A stretch of 64,000 bases of DNA, taken from assembly GCA_964247055.1 (NCBI GenBank), contig OZ176055.1, positions 992,001-1,056,000 on the forward strand, given 5' to 3'. Under the pieces are notes generated by a model that ran no database searches, had not been told where the DNA came from, and saw nothing but the letters and a program-made list of their open reading frames with translations. The stretch comes from Paragordius varius (Eukaryota > Nematomorpha). Positions 22,052 to 34,508 of this stretch are shown here, in pieces (within the stretch, counting starts at the first letter, position 1; every line of letters starts with the position of its first letter). A program made the position numbers and the translations under genes.

Positions 22052-24522
22052 TAATGATAACGTTTTTATCCTGTATGTCCATTACGCGCATAACTATTTA
22101 AATATATATTTGAATCTCTAATTTATAGAATGCAAAAACAACCCTTTTTTGATACTTAATGAATAACTATTTTCTTATTTTCAGTTATAATCGCTGCAAG
22201 CACAAAAATAGCCCACTTACATAATCCTACAAAAAATTATGTTTAAGGCAAAATTAATTTACAAAAATTAAAAGGGCCGGAAAGGACAGAGCATCTTACG
22301 GATTTACTTTCAAAAATTAAAGATGAAATTCTAAATAATAACCATAATAATTATGAAATGCTCTGAGGATTCCATCCAGCAAAGAAACTGAAAATACAGA
22401 ACCCACACTTTTGGTAAATAACCAGCTTTTGGAGAAGAATTTTATCGGAGTCACCGACTAAACATTATTGCACATTGGTGTCAGGTCATTTTAGAAGTTT
22501 TTTTGGCGATAAAATAACATAGCCAAACATCTTCCAATGTATTGCAAAAAATACTGTTCCATATTAGTTCAAATATTGCTAATTAAAATTTACAAAAAAG
22601 GATTTAATTAATCATCACTTTGTTATTTTTTGTATGAACTAGACTCCTCAATTAAGCCCCACTCCGTGTAAAAATAGCGGTTTTTAAATGTTACAAGTAC
22701 CAAAACTCCTTTCTTTGCAGTAATATATCTTAGGAACCCATTCAAATATATTAATTTGTTGCTTTTTTGCTAATCCAAAGAAAATTTGCTGCTATTTGCA
22801 CAAAAACTAACCCTCGAAATATTTTTGAGGCAATATTTAGCCCAAGCTTTGAGTATTCCCAGTATAAAAACAAATTTAACCTAACGCCTTTTATAATTAT
22901 CGGATGTGAAGGCCCCGACCTTATGTGAAAACGCCACAATACAAAAGTGGATTTTAAGCCATTTTCGTTGGAAATCCTTTAGAGAGGCGTAGCTTGCATT
23001 TCCGGCGACCGGTGAATAAATCCGTGGCGCCTTCTTCCCTCCATGCAACTCGCATTTAAAAAATGGAATTAAAACCGCGGACATGACAACTCATAAATGG
23101 GAAATTTTTTTATGTATTATTTGAATAATAACTTTTAAATACCTATTTTTTTGAAAAAAAATTAAATTTTTTAAATCCAGCACCATTAACCAATTATTAA
23201 AATTAATTTTCTTTTTAAATCCGGCGCTCCTTCAACTATGGCGCCCGATGCCTCAGCAAACCCCCCCCCCCCTCCCCCCACTACGTTTTTGATCTTATGG
23301 GTCCAATCATAGTTTTAATTGCAATTATGAAGGCAGAACATCAGGCACGTTTAAATTAGAGCAGATGGGTAGAACTACTACCCATGTATGCATCTCAGGT
23401 TTAACAATTTATTCGTTTTTGATGTTTTATTGTTTGTAAAAAAATCTTTTTTTTAAAAGATTAGAGCCTTACTCTATATGAATACTTTCCAAACAAAATA
23501 GTCATGTCTATGGACCAATATAATTGATAAGCAAATGTCCTAATTGAAAAAAAACATATTATCATTTCATTGAGCGTGTCGACTGCGCGTGTGAGGGCAC
23601 AGTTAGTAATATATGCTATCGATTCATATATTAAAACAGTGTTACTCACCAAAAATTCTTAAAGGGCATGTAATGCCGATAAGATTTCATAGCTGTTTGA
23701 CACAATTGTAACCTATCCATTAAACAAGTTTGCCAAAAATAAAATAAATAATTTAGGTCAAAACAAGAGGTTGCTAAATTTTCAGGTAACAAGCCAAAAA
23801 GGTAAAAGGTTAATTCACCCATTTAACCTATGTGACTGGTTATAAAAAGTAGGTTTTGAATCTATTTTATAACAATAAATTACCGATGGCAAACATATCT
23901 TACGTCTCGTAACAGTATTCATAAACAGACCATCATTATTCACGGATCCAGCGGTAAGCCAAAGCGGTTAAAATTTTTACAAGCTTTTTATACGGTAGTA
24001 ACCCATAATAGGTCTTTCATAGTTAGTGCAGAGGAAATTAAATAGATACTAATAATAGTTTAGAGTTTGGCTTTAATATAAAAATATCGTTCAGGGAACA
24101 ATTGTATCTCTCTAGATTGCCATTCAGTAAAAAAAATTTTAACCAACTGACTTAAAATGCGATTAGATCTATGCTCGTTAGTATTAGTTTAGAATAAAAT
24201 TACGTAGAGAGCGGATAAATTATGCGTTATGAGGTTATTAAAACAAAAAGATGTCGTAAAGGTTGGTGAGATCCTGTTATTTTCAATGTTTCTTTAATAA
24301 TTGATTTGAGCACGATATATTAAACTTAGGAGATTGATCTGCCTCGAAAAACTAAAACTGCACATTTTAAATTATTTATGTACGAGTCTTCCCGGGCTAT
24401 GATAGGTCGATAACTAGTATTTTGGCCTAAATTAGGATATTGTTAAACAGGCTCAAATATATGGGAATTTTCAAACGAAAATATTGAAAAAACGGTAATT
24501 TCTATCCAACTAACACACACAT
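22052..24522. other. Intergenic DNA with repeat debris, no gene seen
   Basis: CTCCGTGTAAAAATAGCGGTTTTT at about 22663 resembles 8521 and 62702, so scraps of the Helitron-like family are present. Around 22880-23280 there is a locally GC-richer patch with a C tract (about 23261-23281). ORFs here are short and lack domain signals. Confidence 0.4.
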
Positions 24523-24723
24523 TACAGTAGGAGTAAGTATATATATATATATATACATTAGTTCTTAATTATTGCCAAATAGTAAACACAACAAAGGGCA
24601 GTATTATTGATATTGAAAAAAAGTGAAAAAAATAATTATAACCCAATAATACTGCCCTTTGTTGTATTTACTATTCGGCAATAATTTATAATGTTCTAGC
24701 AACGTTTACTTACTCATGCTGTA
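24523..24723. mobile_element. MITE family D, about 200 bp
   Basis: The terminal repeats are TTACAGTAGGAGTAAGTA and its near complement TACTTACTCATGCTGTAA. A longer inner palindrome has arms containing CAACAAAGGGCAGTATTA and TAATACTGCCCTTTGTTG. TA borders suggest the Tc1/mariner group. Non-coding. Confidence 0.75.
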
Positions 24724-25147
24724 AAAAATAGTCAATTTATTTGTACCCCTAAGCTTTTTCCTATCTGAATGGAATTTATATTTATAAATTATATATTGTA
24801 AAATTTATTGTTTTGTAAATTTCATTAGTATTTTACAGTTAATTATGCATGATATAATATTGAATAATTTAAATATAAATAGGTATATATATATATATCA
24901 TCAAAAATAAATCAATTTTAAATAAAATATATTATGCCATAAATACTAATACAAAATTATATATATAGTAGTTTTTAAAAAAAGATCACAAATACTGACC
25001 GTGATAGGGGTAGGTAGGTAGGTATGTAAAATTATGTGCAACTCTATGTCTATAAATATATACTGCAAATTTTAGCAATTTACGCTTTTTAGCTTAGGGG
25101 AAAGCCTTTTTTCCAGTTAAAAAGATTAACATAAAGTAAAAAAAAAC
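24724..25147. other. Probable 3' UTR and flank of the ZP-domain gene
   Basis: AT-rich DNA downstream of the stop codon at 25148 (gene on the minus strand). On that strand an AATAAA lies near 24737-24742. Nothing else is recognised. Confidence 0.35.
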
Positions 25148-28100
25148 TTAGGCAGGTTTCGCTTCTTGTGGTGTGGAAGAAACGTCTTCCTTATTATTGC
25201 TTTGAATTTCATTTTTTTCTATTGGTGCAGAGTTAGGAGTTGAATTCAAAGGCGTAGTTAATGCGGTCGCTGCTTTAGTGTTAAAAAACTGACAATTTAC
25301 AATGTAGGTGGAATTGTGTTGACCATCATCATATTGAAGGTGAACATTACTAACGACTTTCATACGTTTGGGATTCAGAGCCTAGGTATACAGTAAAAAA
25401 GTGTGATAATTCAGACAAAGCATAAAAATTAAAAGACAAACAATTTTATCTTTTCAAAAGACAACCATACTTTTAGGATTTAGGGCCTAGGGAGGCAGTT
25501 AAAATTGAATTATCCAGACAAATCATAAAAATTAAGAGACAAATAATTTATCTTTTCTAAACATCCATTAGGATTTGGAGCCTAGAAATACAGTAAAGAG
25601 TGATATTATCCAGGCAGCACAACATAAAAATTAAAAGTAGACAAATATATCTTTCTAAAAAACAACCATACTTTTAGGATTGACAAGCGAGGAATACAGT
25701 AAAGAGTGAGATTATCCAGGCAACACAACATAAAAATTAAAGTAAAATAATTTATCTTTCTAAAAGACAACCATACTTTTAGGATTGAGAAGCAAGGAAT
25801 ACAGTAAAAATTATAATTATAAAGATGTAAAAATTAAATGAAAAATAAAAGACAACTACACTATTCTTATATAATTCATCGTTTTTTATTGCATAATAAG
25901 TAATAGGAATGTAGATCGGTAATACACCCAATTATAAATTCAAAAATTTAAATATGTAGTTTGGGAAATATTAAGGTTCAAAAAAATATGTTTGCCTTTA
26001 AAAAAAATATTTGTTTTTTAATTTTTATTTGTGTGTATGATTCCAATTTTTATTCTAAAAATAGGCCAAAATCCCCCAAAAAATAATTACCACCATCTTT
26101 TGTAATAAACAACTAATTTTAATCACAGAAACTTTTACATCTTCTTATATAATGTATTGTTGTTCTTAATCTTAATGTTTTTCTGGCTTTTATTCTTAAA
26201 TTGGGGCGAATAAATTATGATTAAATTATCTCTAAAACCGGTTAATAAAACCTAAATAGTTTCACTTTCTATTCCTGCTAAAATATTAAATGTGTTAAAG
26301 TATCCTAATTGCAAAAATTATTTTAACAAAAAACGACGGGAAAAATGGATTAAATTACATTTCTAAATCCTGATGTGCCGCAATAATGAATAGGAAACGA
26401 AATTTTGACTTCTTGTTGTTTCTCAATACGTTCAGTGCAATTTGGATCATCTAAACTGACTTTTCCTGTGTAAAGTCCACCAGTAAAAATTATCCAAATA
26501 TCGAAATTGTCTTGATTGCAATTGGCTTGAAGACCTAAACAACATTAAAAAAATATTTTAGTTTTTTATATTTTTTGGCATTTTAAAATTATGATAATAA
26601 ATGGGATTTGATAGTTTAATTCAAGGCCTGCCAGCAAACGGCCTGCAGGCCGCATTCGGCCCTCCATGATATTATGTGCGACGGGGGGAAAACTTAAAAA
26701 AATACTAAAATGTATCCAAATTTGTAATAACATTCTAATAAAATCTCATTAAAAGTGGTATTTCTTAAATAAATTTTCTTGAAGGTTTTTTAAATTAGCA
26801 GTCAGAAAATTAGTGAGATAAATACGAGTTACTTTTTTAAAATTATTTTACAGTCCTCATATGTATAAAATCTAAATTATAATTATCACAGGCAATATAT
26901 TTTTTAAATGCGACCAGCCAATTTTTTGAAATGCGGTCCGCGAATTTGTATTGGACACCCGAGATTCAATTACAATATATGAAAAAAAAATATTTAGTGC
27001 TGAAGCATGCGATAATTAGTTTTACTTATTCCCTGACCGTAACTGTAATCGCCTGCAAAAGTAACCAATTGAAGTTTGTATATTCCATTCATTCATTTAT
27101 CATGTGTAAAAAATAATGGCACAATAACATTAAATTTGATGGAAAAATATATAATATTTATGTTAAATATTTTATTTTCAAAACATTATATCATTTCGCT
27201 TCAATTAGTTACAGAATAAATTACTATATAAGCGCTATAGTTATAACCATTCAATAGATTGATTCAGCTAATCTTTCTCCAATATGAGTATTAACACCAT
27301 GAACTTCTAACTTTTGCATATTAGGGTAGTAGAGCTTAATCTTGTAAATAAACTATTGTTTTGAAATTTTTCAGTTAAATTTAATTAAACATTGTTCTAG
27401 TGTATTACATGAAAAGTTTATATTTAAAACAGTTTTCTTCTGGAGACTAAAATCGGGACAGCTTAAAACACGTAGGAACTAAAATGCTAATTAAAATAAA
27501 TATCAAGTTTTCCCAGCTATGTAACCTGAAAGCTTACTAAAATTAATAATTTACATTTTTTAACCATACAAAACATATTGTACTAACGATATAAAAAAAT
27601 TTATAAAAAAATAATGGCGGCAAAAAAGTTTGAGATGAGAAATTTTTTACAATTATTAAGAAAAAATTCAAAATGCACCTAAAAGGCTAAAGAAAGCATA
27701 TTTTTTAATTTGGCTTAATACCTTAACTACTTTAAGGTAATAATATCAAGACGCTCTAGATTAATACTAACTACCCCAAAAATGCTAAATAAACTATAAA
27801 AACCAAAAGCGTTTTTCAGTGAATACAAATCAATTCGTCTATATATTTATATGGCGCCTAATTTGTGTAAAATAAACCATTTTTTAGTTATTTTTATAAT
27901 TCAGTTATTTGTAAATAATTGACAATGATGTTTAGTTTAACCTGCACGCAATATAAAATCGTAATATTATATAATTTAATTAGCATATTTATGTATTTTG
28001 TAGACAACGTAATTATTTTAGATCGGCAATTTTTACTTCAAAATATTTTATTTTTTTGGAAAAAAATATGCTAGTTTTAGATATAGATATCGATTCATTA

Positions 28101-31100
28101 ATTAATATCTGAAATATTCATCATATTAAAAAACATTAAAAATTGTAAAACAGGGAGAGACTTGTTTATATGTTGTACAAAGACAAATTTTTCTTTGAGA
28201 AATGTTTTTTCATGTTTAATAAAAGACCTATTGACCTTTTTATGTTATTTGATCAATTTACATTATATATGCTTTAGTTAACCTCTTTCACTCTGTCTCT
28301 AGGTTAACAAATGATAAAATAATAAAATGATAATCATATTAAAGATGCTATTAAAAACAATTCAAATCATTTCTTTGTTTTATATTGTTAGTTAAGGAGG
28401 AATTGATTTTTAAGCTGTTTTTATGTTTTTTTTTCTTTTTTACAACGAAGATATAATTACTCTTACAATAAAGTCATGTATATAGGTATAGAAAGATGTT
28501 TTTGATCAGATTATATAATGATTGGATATCAATATATTTAAATGCAATGCTTGGAAGAAGAGAAAATATACTTTTAACTCGTGCAAATGTATTGATAGGA
28601 GCCACCAAATTTTGTTCGATTGCATTATTTTGAATTAGAGGTGGAAGGAAGTTTTGTTGAACACGCGCGCTTGCTAAAACAGAGGCTGGCATATTGTATG
28701 ATACTACTTGTTGAACATTGCTGTTTTGTCCAGCAATTTGAGGTGTTGCTATTTGTGGTCTCGGTGGACCCATAGGGTTTGATGATATTTCATTTATAGA
28801 ATCAACATAGGTCGATTGAGTTAAGTAAGGAGGAGAATTCTGAATATGATACGAAATACAATACGTTTTAAAATAAAGCTAAACCTTAGGGTAAAAAAAT
28901 GAATAAAATTTTGATGCTAACTAACCAAATCAGTGGCCAAATTATATGAGTGGCTAGGGAGAATTGAGGAATATACATGCCCATTTTTATATTCATCAAC
29001 TGTTTCCGGAAACGCTACATTTACGGAACTAGCAATGGGTGAAGTCGAAACGATAGGCGGAACAATATTGCTCTGGTTCTCGTCCACATCAATTTCGTTT
29101 GGAGATTGGTACGGGACATTAGAGTCGTAAGGTGAAAACGGCTGTTGATTGTTACCATAATTAGAAACGCGGTTTATCTCAAGTCGTGATGTTTGAGCCA
29201 AATATTGATTGTATGAAGTTGGTTCTCCACTTGGACTTGCATCTACCATAGAAGTATGGGTCGAGAGACCATTACCCAGATCGGCTGATTTCCCATTAAG
29301 ATCACTTGTATTTGGATTATAAATACTTTGGACACTGGAAACACCATTTGTAGGGTATTTATATTGGTTATATGGATCATTTATAATTACAGGAGATGGG
29401 ATATATTGATTTTCGGCCATGTTAAGATGATTGTTTAATTGAGAAGTTATATCAATCAACGGGATATTGCTATTAATCATCGATCTTTGATATAATGGAT
29501 AGATATCAGAAGATGGAACACTTTCTAACGTGGATACATAAATAACGGGTTGGGGTTGAGGACCCGAATTTGCATAATTGGAGAAAACACCTGCGGTGTT
29601 TGCAGATATGGCATCCGTGCTTTGATACGTTGGAATATTAGAGTTTGATGGTAGATGGCCAAGCTGGAGTCGATACCCGACAGAATTTGATGTAGAAGTT
29701 ATGGAAGGCAAGCCATTAATGCCTTCGGATTCTTGAGTTTGAATCAAGATTTGAGTTCCATCCGGGTTCTCCAAGTTGCTGTACAGGCCTTCAGGACTGT
29801 AGTATCCTTCAAATTTGTTTGGATTGGCAAAGTTGTTAGTGGTATCTTGGGTAAGGTGTGCGTTCTCTTCATTCCTTTGGGTATCTATCACTGGTCCATA
29901 TCTCATCTGACCCGGGGCCCCTGAGGGTGAATAATGAGATTTTTTGCTATGGAGATAGCCTAAACTTCCCAAAGCTGGATTATACATCACTCCAGATCCC
30001 GGACGGTTTATATACCGTACATTATTTAATTGTTGTGCATAAGCGTAATTTTCGGGTCGAAAATATGTTGAAGATACGTAATTGAATTGGGGAGAAGGCA
30101 GAGTATTTTCTTTGTTCAAGGTATTACTCTGGGTAGTAGGTGCCATACCAGCTGCATCGTTCAAAAGAGGCACCAATAAGTTTGTCGGTTGCAATCTAGA
30201 AGGTTGGACTCTTCGGACCAAGGGTCGTCTCCGCTCCTCATTACCATTGTAATAGGTCATGGGTTGTGAGGGAAAGCCTGGGTTTGATAGTTGATGAGAC
30301 CTGGGTTGTGTACCAGAGTTATAACTGATGGGAGAATTGGAGTTTGTATTCATGCCTGATGCAACAAGTTCGTTAAAACCTTCACGTATTCGACATTCAG
30401 CAAGCCACCAAGGGCATTTTGGATCAGCCCTGTGAACCTGTTGTGGGGTTTGAGCGGGCGCTAAATTATCTGTCCTCCTCCCCTCAATAAAGGGACGGGG
30501 CGCAGATTGGCCCAAATTTTGGCTAGGATCTGGCTGCTGAGCATATTGGGGCATCATTATGTTATTGTCTAGAAAATTTCTACCGTCCATAACGGGGTCA
30601 GACGCTAACATATGTTGTTGTTGTTGTGAGAACAGGCCTTCTCCCTTTTTCTTTCGGCGATTGCGGTATCCACGTCCTTTCTTAGCAAACACGAGGAAGG
30701 GAGTTGTACTCTCTGTCGTAGAGGTTGTACTCGAAGAGGTTGTACTCTCCTCCACAACTTTGACCAATTTAACGATCCGTAATTTGGGTTTTTTCTTTTT
30801 AGCTGATAATACTTGTGAAGACTCACCTGTTTTTGGTTGGGAACTAAAAACAAAACATACATATAATATATATATTAGTTTATTAATATAATTTAATATA
30901 GATGTTTTTTTGACATTACATAGTAAACGGTAAACAATGCTGTCATTTTGCAATTATTAAGTGATTTGGAAACTACTACAAAGCCAAAAACCTAATACTT
31001 ACTATAAACTTGTGTCATAATGACCCAATTAACTTTTTCTCAGTAATATTAATAAAGATTGATTGAATTGTCAAAAAAAATTCTTTTCCGCTTTTTTCCA

Positions 31101-34100
31101 CATTGCGGTGTGTGCGACAAAATTAAATTAAATTAATTTTTAATTTATATTTTTAAAATAATATAATCACCAATTTTTTTTATTTCAAACTACAAACGCT
31201 TTAAAATATGCATTTTAAATAGCTGAAAAAATTAACGCATTAATTACCTCAAACAATAATTTTAAATAAAAGAAATTATTTTCTACTTGACACAGCATAA
31301 TTTTTTAATTATGAGATTTCGAAGAGTCGAGTAATTATAACTTTAACTTTGCACATGTTTTTATCATTGTTAAAAATTTGGTTTTTTCTCTTTTTATTTT
31401 ATAAATGCCTACTAATATAAAGATTTGCAAATTTTCTATAGTTTTTCAGCAGTTTATCTATGTAAATCAATTTATAAAAATCATCAAATTGGTGTATTTA
31501 TTTTAACTATTTTAAAGTACGAAAATTTGGTATAGTATGTAGAATGTCCTCTTATATTAACTGCACGGATTGTCAGAGTTCGAACCTCGAAACTACGCAT
31601 TTTTTCCATCATATTACTGTCAATTAGCCCTGGGCAAGCAGGCATGCGAGTGATATAGCCTTTACCCTGACGCTTCAAGTCCTTACTTTTTATGAAAAAA
31701 AGAAAAAAACTCTAAACCAGCTTAAACCACGGCCCTAAAAGTGCTTTTCTATGGCCCTGAATTACTACTTAAATTATTTAATATGTATTTTTTTGAGTAT
31801 AGATATCTGCAAATGTAAATAGCTATGAAATATTTATCGCTATTATATGGTGCACGGGCCTTGAGACAAAAAATGTTTTTTGAGGCCCTTTAAATTTTTT
31901 TTGGTGAGTACAAATGTCTCAAACTATATATTTAATAAACACTAACTATACTTACTAAATATTTGGTCTCTGTGATCCATCGTCCGATTCGGAACCAGAT
32001 ACATCATTGCGATCTAGGTCTAAACTTTGTTTCTTGACAATAATTGGTACAGGGCGGGTTGTTTGGGGCCAACTTGGCCTTTCCAAATTTTCTTTTGGCT
32101 CATCAACCTTGTTGCCATTGCTGGAATCTTTTTTAGAGTTGGATTGCTGTGGGAAATATGATAAACTATTCGAGAATGGCAAAGTGCTAACATCTGTTGC
32201 TGGTCTGAAATTTAAATCAACGGCGTTCTTGTTATCAGAGAATTCGTTAAATCCGTTATTTGTGTTAGTGTTGCTAGAAACACCAGAATAACTTGAGAAA
32301 TCTGAGATTGGAGGCTGTTTGTATCCAACGAAATCTCCATATGCATCGTATATGGCTTCCCCCCTCCCATTCGGAACAAACACATTATTTTGTTTGATGG
32401 CGTCATCGTTTTTGTTATTGCTGATTGGGTTAGTTTTGGAATTATCAGCCTTTTGAGCTGAGGTTTGGGCTACTCGAGGCTTGCTTGATTCAGATGGCGA
32501 TAAAATTGTATTTGGTAGTTTTTGTGGTGTCCTTTTCACTGAATCGCCCATTACATCAGAGTTGTTTTTTCTGGATTGTTTCGATTTTGTCTTCGCTTGC
32601 TTTGGTCTTGATGATTTCGTATCAACTATTTATGAAACAATAATGATATTCAAAATATTTAACACACTATTATAGATTTTTTTATAAAAGAATTACAATG
32701 AAACAGGAATATATCTAATAATCTTTAAATTAAATGATTATACCTGCATTGTTAAAATTGGTTCTTTGATTTTGATTTTGTTGTTGCCTGTTGCTAGAAG
32801 ATTGTGATGGCTTTCTCTTTCCTACTTCAGGCAATCTCCGATTCTGGGGTCGAGTAACTCTTACAGGATTTGTGGTTCGTTGGTAACTGTTTTGTACCTT
32901 TCGTGGAGCGGGCGTTTTCCTTTGTGGGTTCGCGCCATTTAATGATGATCTAGGGGTTGAGTTTTGCTGTACATACCCTCGTCTTGTAATAGGATCTGCC
33001 GGTGGACGGCGCCTAGCTGTAATAATTCTTTCTGGAGTGTTTGAACGACTTCTTGGAGTTACAATAGCCACAGAACCTGATACTTTTGGTCGAGTTGTTT
33101 GGGGTAGCCTACGTTTCCAGTCCGATGTCGAAAAAGAGGACACGAATTTTCCCAAAGGTCTTGTGGTCAAAGGGTATAATGGAAGACGTTTACTAGTCGT
33201 GGATGTTAATGATTTTCCCGATGATTTAACTTGTCGGGCGTTTTCCTCAGTACGAACCCTTGCTATATTAGCATTGGATACTGTAGGTTTAGGCGAGTCT
33301 CTTTGTTGCTGTTGTTTTTGTTGTTGTTTTAAAATTCTCCAATTACGGCCCGTTATCTCTTTTTTATTTTGGCTATTTGGGACCGACCCGCTAATCGAAT
33401 TCTGGATTTGGTCTTTGACTTTGGCGCTACTAGATTTGGTTGTTGATGGTTTCCCTATTTGAGAATCGCTAGAATCTCCAGCATTATTCCTGTAATAGTT
33501 TTGATAGTATTCAAACAAATTTTGTTTCAACGGATACAACTCAATTTTAGCCTCTAGCTCGGGTTCACTTCCCCCGTTTTCGTTGTTTCCGATCGAATTA
33601 ACATCACTAAATGCTGCTGATGCGGAATATTGGCGTCTTCGATCATCATTTGAAGAACCTCTTTGATTCGAGGAATCGCCGTCTGCTGTCGAGGAATCGA
33701 AAGTTCTAATATGTTTTCTTTCAATTAATGGTGCATTCTCTACCCTATCTGATGATGATACCCTATTTCTATTACTTTGATCGCCAGCATATTCGACAAT
33801 CTCATCTTCCAGGCCATAGCGATTATTATTATTGTTATTTAAGCGTCCCGTGTAATGTCGGACATATTTGTCGGCATAGCCACGCCTTTTACCCGAAGAC
33901 TTGGGTAAACCAAATCTATTAAAGCGTAAGAAACTGGCAAAACTACTGTATGGGATTCGATAACGAATTTTCCGTAATTCCGAGCTTTCTGTGGCATTGG
34001 TACTTTTACCTTTGGTAAGGTTGTCACTTTTTGCAGCTTTTAAAGACGACGCAGGTCGCCCATTGGCCTGATTGGAAGACGACAACTTTTTGCCATATTT

Positions 34101-34508
34101 AGATAAGTCTATGGAGCTTGTAAGATTTACTGGATATTCTCGGGTAATGTTATGCTTAAAATGCTCCTTCTTACTCGTGCCACCTTTATCATTGGAATGA
34201 AAATTATTTTGTTTTTGAACAATTTTGGCTTTTAAGAGAGATCGTAGCGGGTAGCTGTATTGAGAATGTGAGAATGGGTATGATCCAGCCCCTGAATATG
34301 CATTATTTTTATTTCCCTTCTCTGCCTGAATTCTATTGCCTGTTGATTGCAAAAGTGGGATTTGTCGATAACTCCTTACATTGTGTACATTTCTTCCGCG
34401 CTCATTTTTTTCGATTGTAGTAACTTGGAAAAATTGGTTTAATTTAGGATTTTGTGAACCAACAAATAATCCAGAAGAAGAAGCGAAATGGAACCAATCT
34501 AATATTAC
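25148..34508 (-). CDS. Secreted disordered protein ending in a ZP-N domain (six exons; first exon missing)
   Basis: Exons in phase: 34508-32744, 32625-31956, 30843-28926, 28839-28572, 26534-26359, 25381-25148; 5,031 nt, about 1,676 residues. The first four exons encode low-complexity text: S/N/Q/R-rich with basic runs and TTRP motifs, then KKKKPKLRIVKLVKVVEEST and Q/N/P/Y-rich sequence, with one Cys-Trp patch DPKCPWWLAECRI. The exon at 26534 opens a ZP-N-like module: SLQANCNQDNFDIWIIFTGG, LYTGKVSLDDPNC, FPIHYCGTSGFRN, ending in the last exon with IVNCQFF; four Cys in the ZP-N pattern (C..C..CGT..C). A short S/T/P/E tail follows, then the stop. No ZP-C half, furin site plus TM, or CFCP motif was found. 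Insect ZP proteins are apical extracellular matrix and cuticle components, which I infer here. Exon 1 starts in phase 0 after a good acceptor at 34509; the signal-peptide exon must lie upstream beyond 34.5 kb. Confidence 0.8.
25368..25862. repeat. Tandem array: MITE arm plus copied splice acceptor, about 100-bp period, five units
   Basis: Each unit contains (T)GGATT..GCCTAGG-like exon-start sequence, TACAGTAAA, a (G)ACAAA..CATAAAAATTAAA block, TTTATCTTTTC and ACAACCATACTTTTAGG. Unit starts are at about 25368, 25472, 25568, 25674 and 25780. The first unit overlaps the real acceptor of the last exon of the ZP gene (CTAG at 25382-25385, minus strand). The arm matches the left arm of MITE family A. 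Confidence 0.75.
26621..26958. mobile_element. hAT-type non-autonomous element, old (ZP-gene intron)
   Basis: The left end CAAGGCCTGCC..GGCCGCATTCGGCC and right end GCGGTCCGCGAA..GTATTGGACACCC resemble hAT ends in which a GGCCGCA block sits near the tip. Flanks GTTTAATT and ATTCAATT agree in 6 of 8. It lies in the intron between exons 4 and 5. Confidence 0.5.
26960..28571. other. Remainder of the ZP-gene intron between exons 4 and 5
   Basis: AT-rich intron sequence. I see no further exon compatible with the phase-1 junction between 28572 and 26534. Confidence 0.4.
30844..31955. other. ZP-gene intron between exons 2 and 3
   Basis: It contains repeat family F copy 3 at 31710-31905 and otherwise AT-rich sequence. 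Confidence 0.5.
31710..31905. repeat. Dispersed repeat family F, copy 3
   Basis: It shares ACGGCCCTAAAAGTGCTTTT, TAGATATCTGCAAATGTA, TTTATCGCTATTATATGG, CCTTGAGACA and GGCCCTTTAAATTTTT with copies 1 and 2. It ends about 50 bp from the exon 2 donor. Confidence 0.6.

Noticed and set aside
22881-23084. Minus-strand ORF with Cys and basic residues considered as a zinc-finger fragment
   Set aside because: No spacing of any zinc-binding family; it lies in GC-richer repeat debris.
23261-23281. C tract considered as a G-quadruplex regulatory site on the minus strand
   Set aside because: A nearly pure homopolymer in repeat debris with no adjacent gene; no evidence of function.
25391-25862. CRISPR-like array
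   Set aside because: The period is regular but the whole unit is repeated, there are no unique spacers, and the sequence is a eukaryotic intron.
30559-30891. 110-codon plus-strand ORF opposite the ZP-gene exon
   Set aside because: Antisense to a low-complexity coding exon; no start context, domain or splice partner.
33037-33462. 141-codon plus-strand ORF with a Cys run
   Set aside because: The Cys run is the reverse of poly-Gln CAG/CAA codons in the real minus-strand exon.
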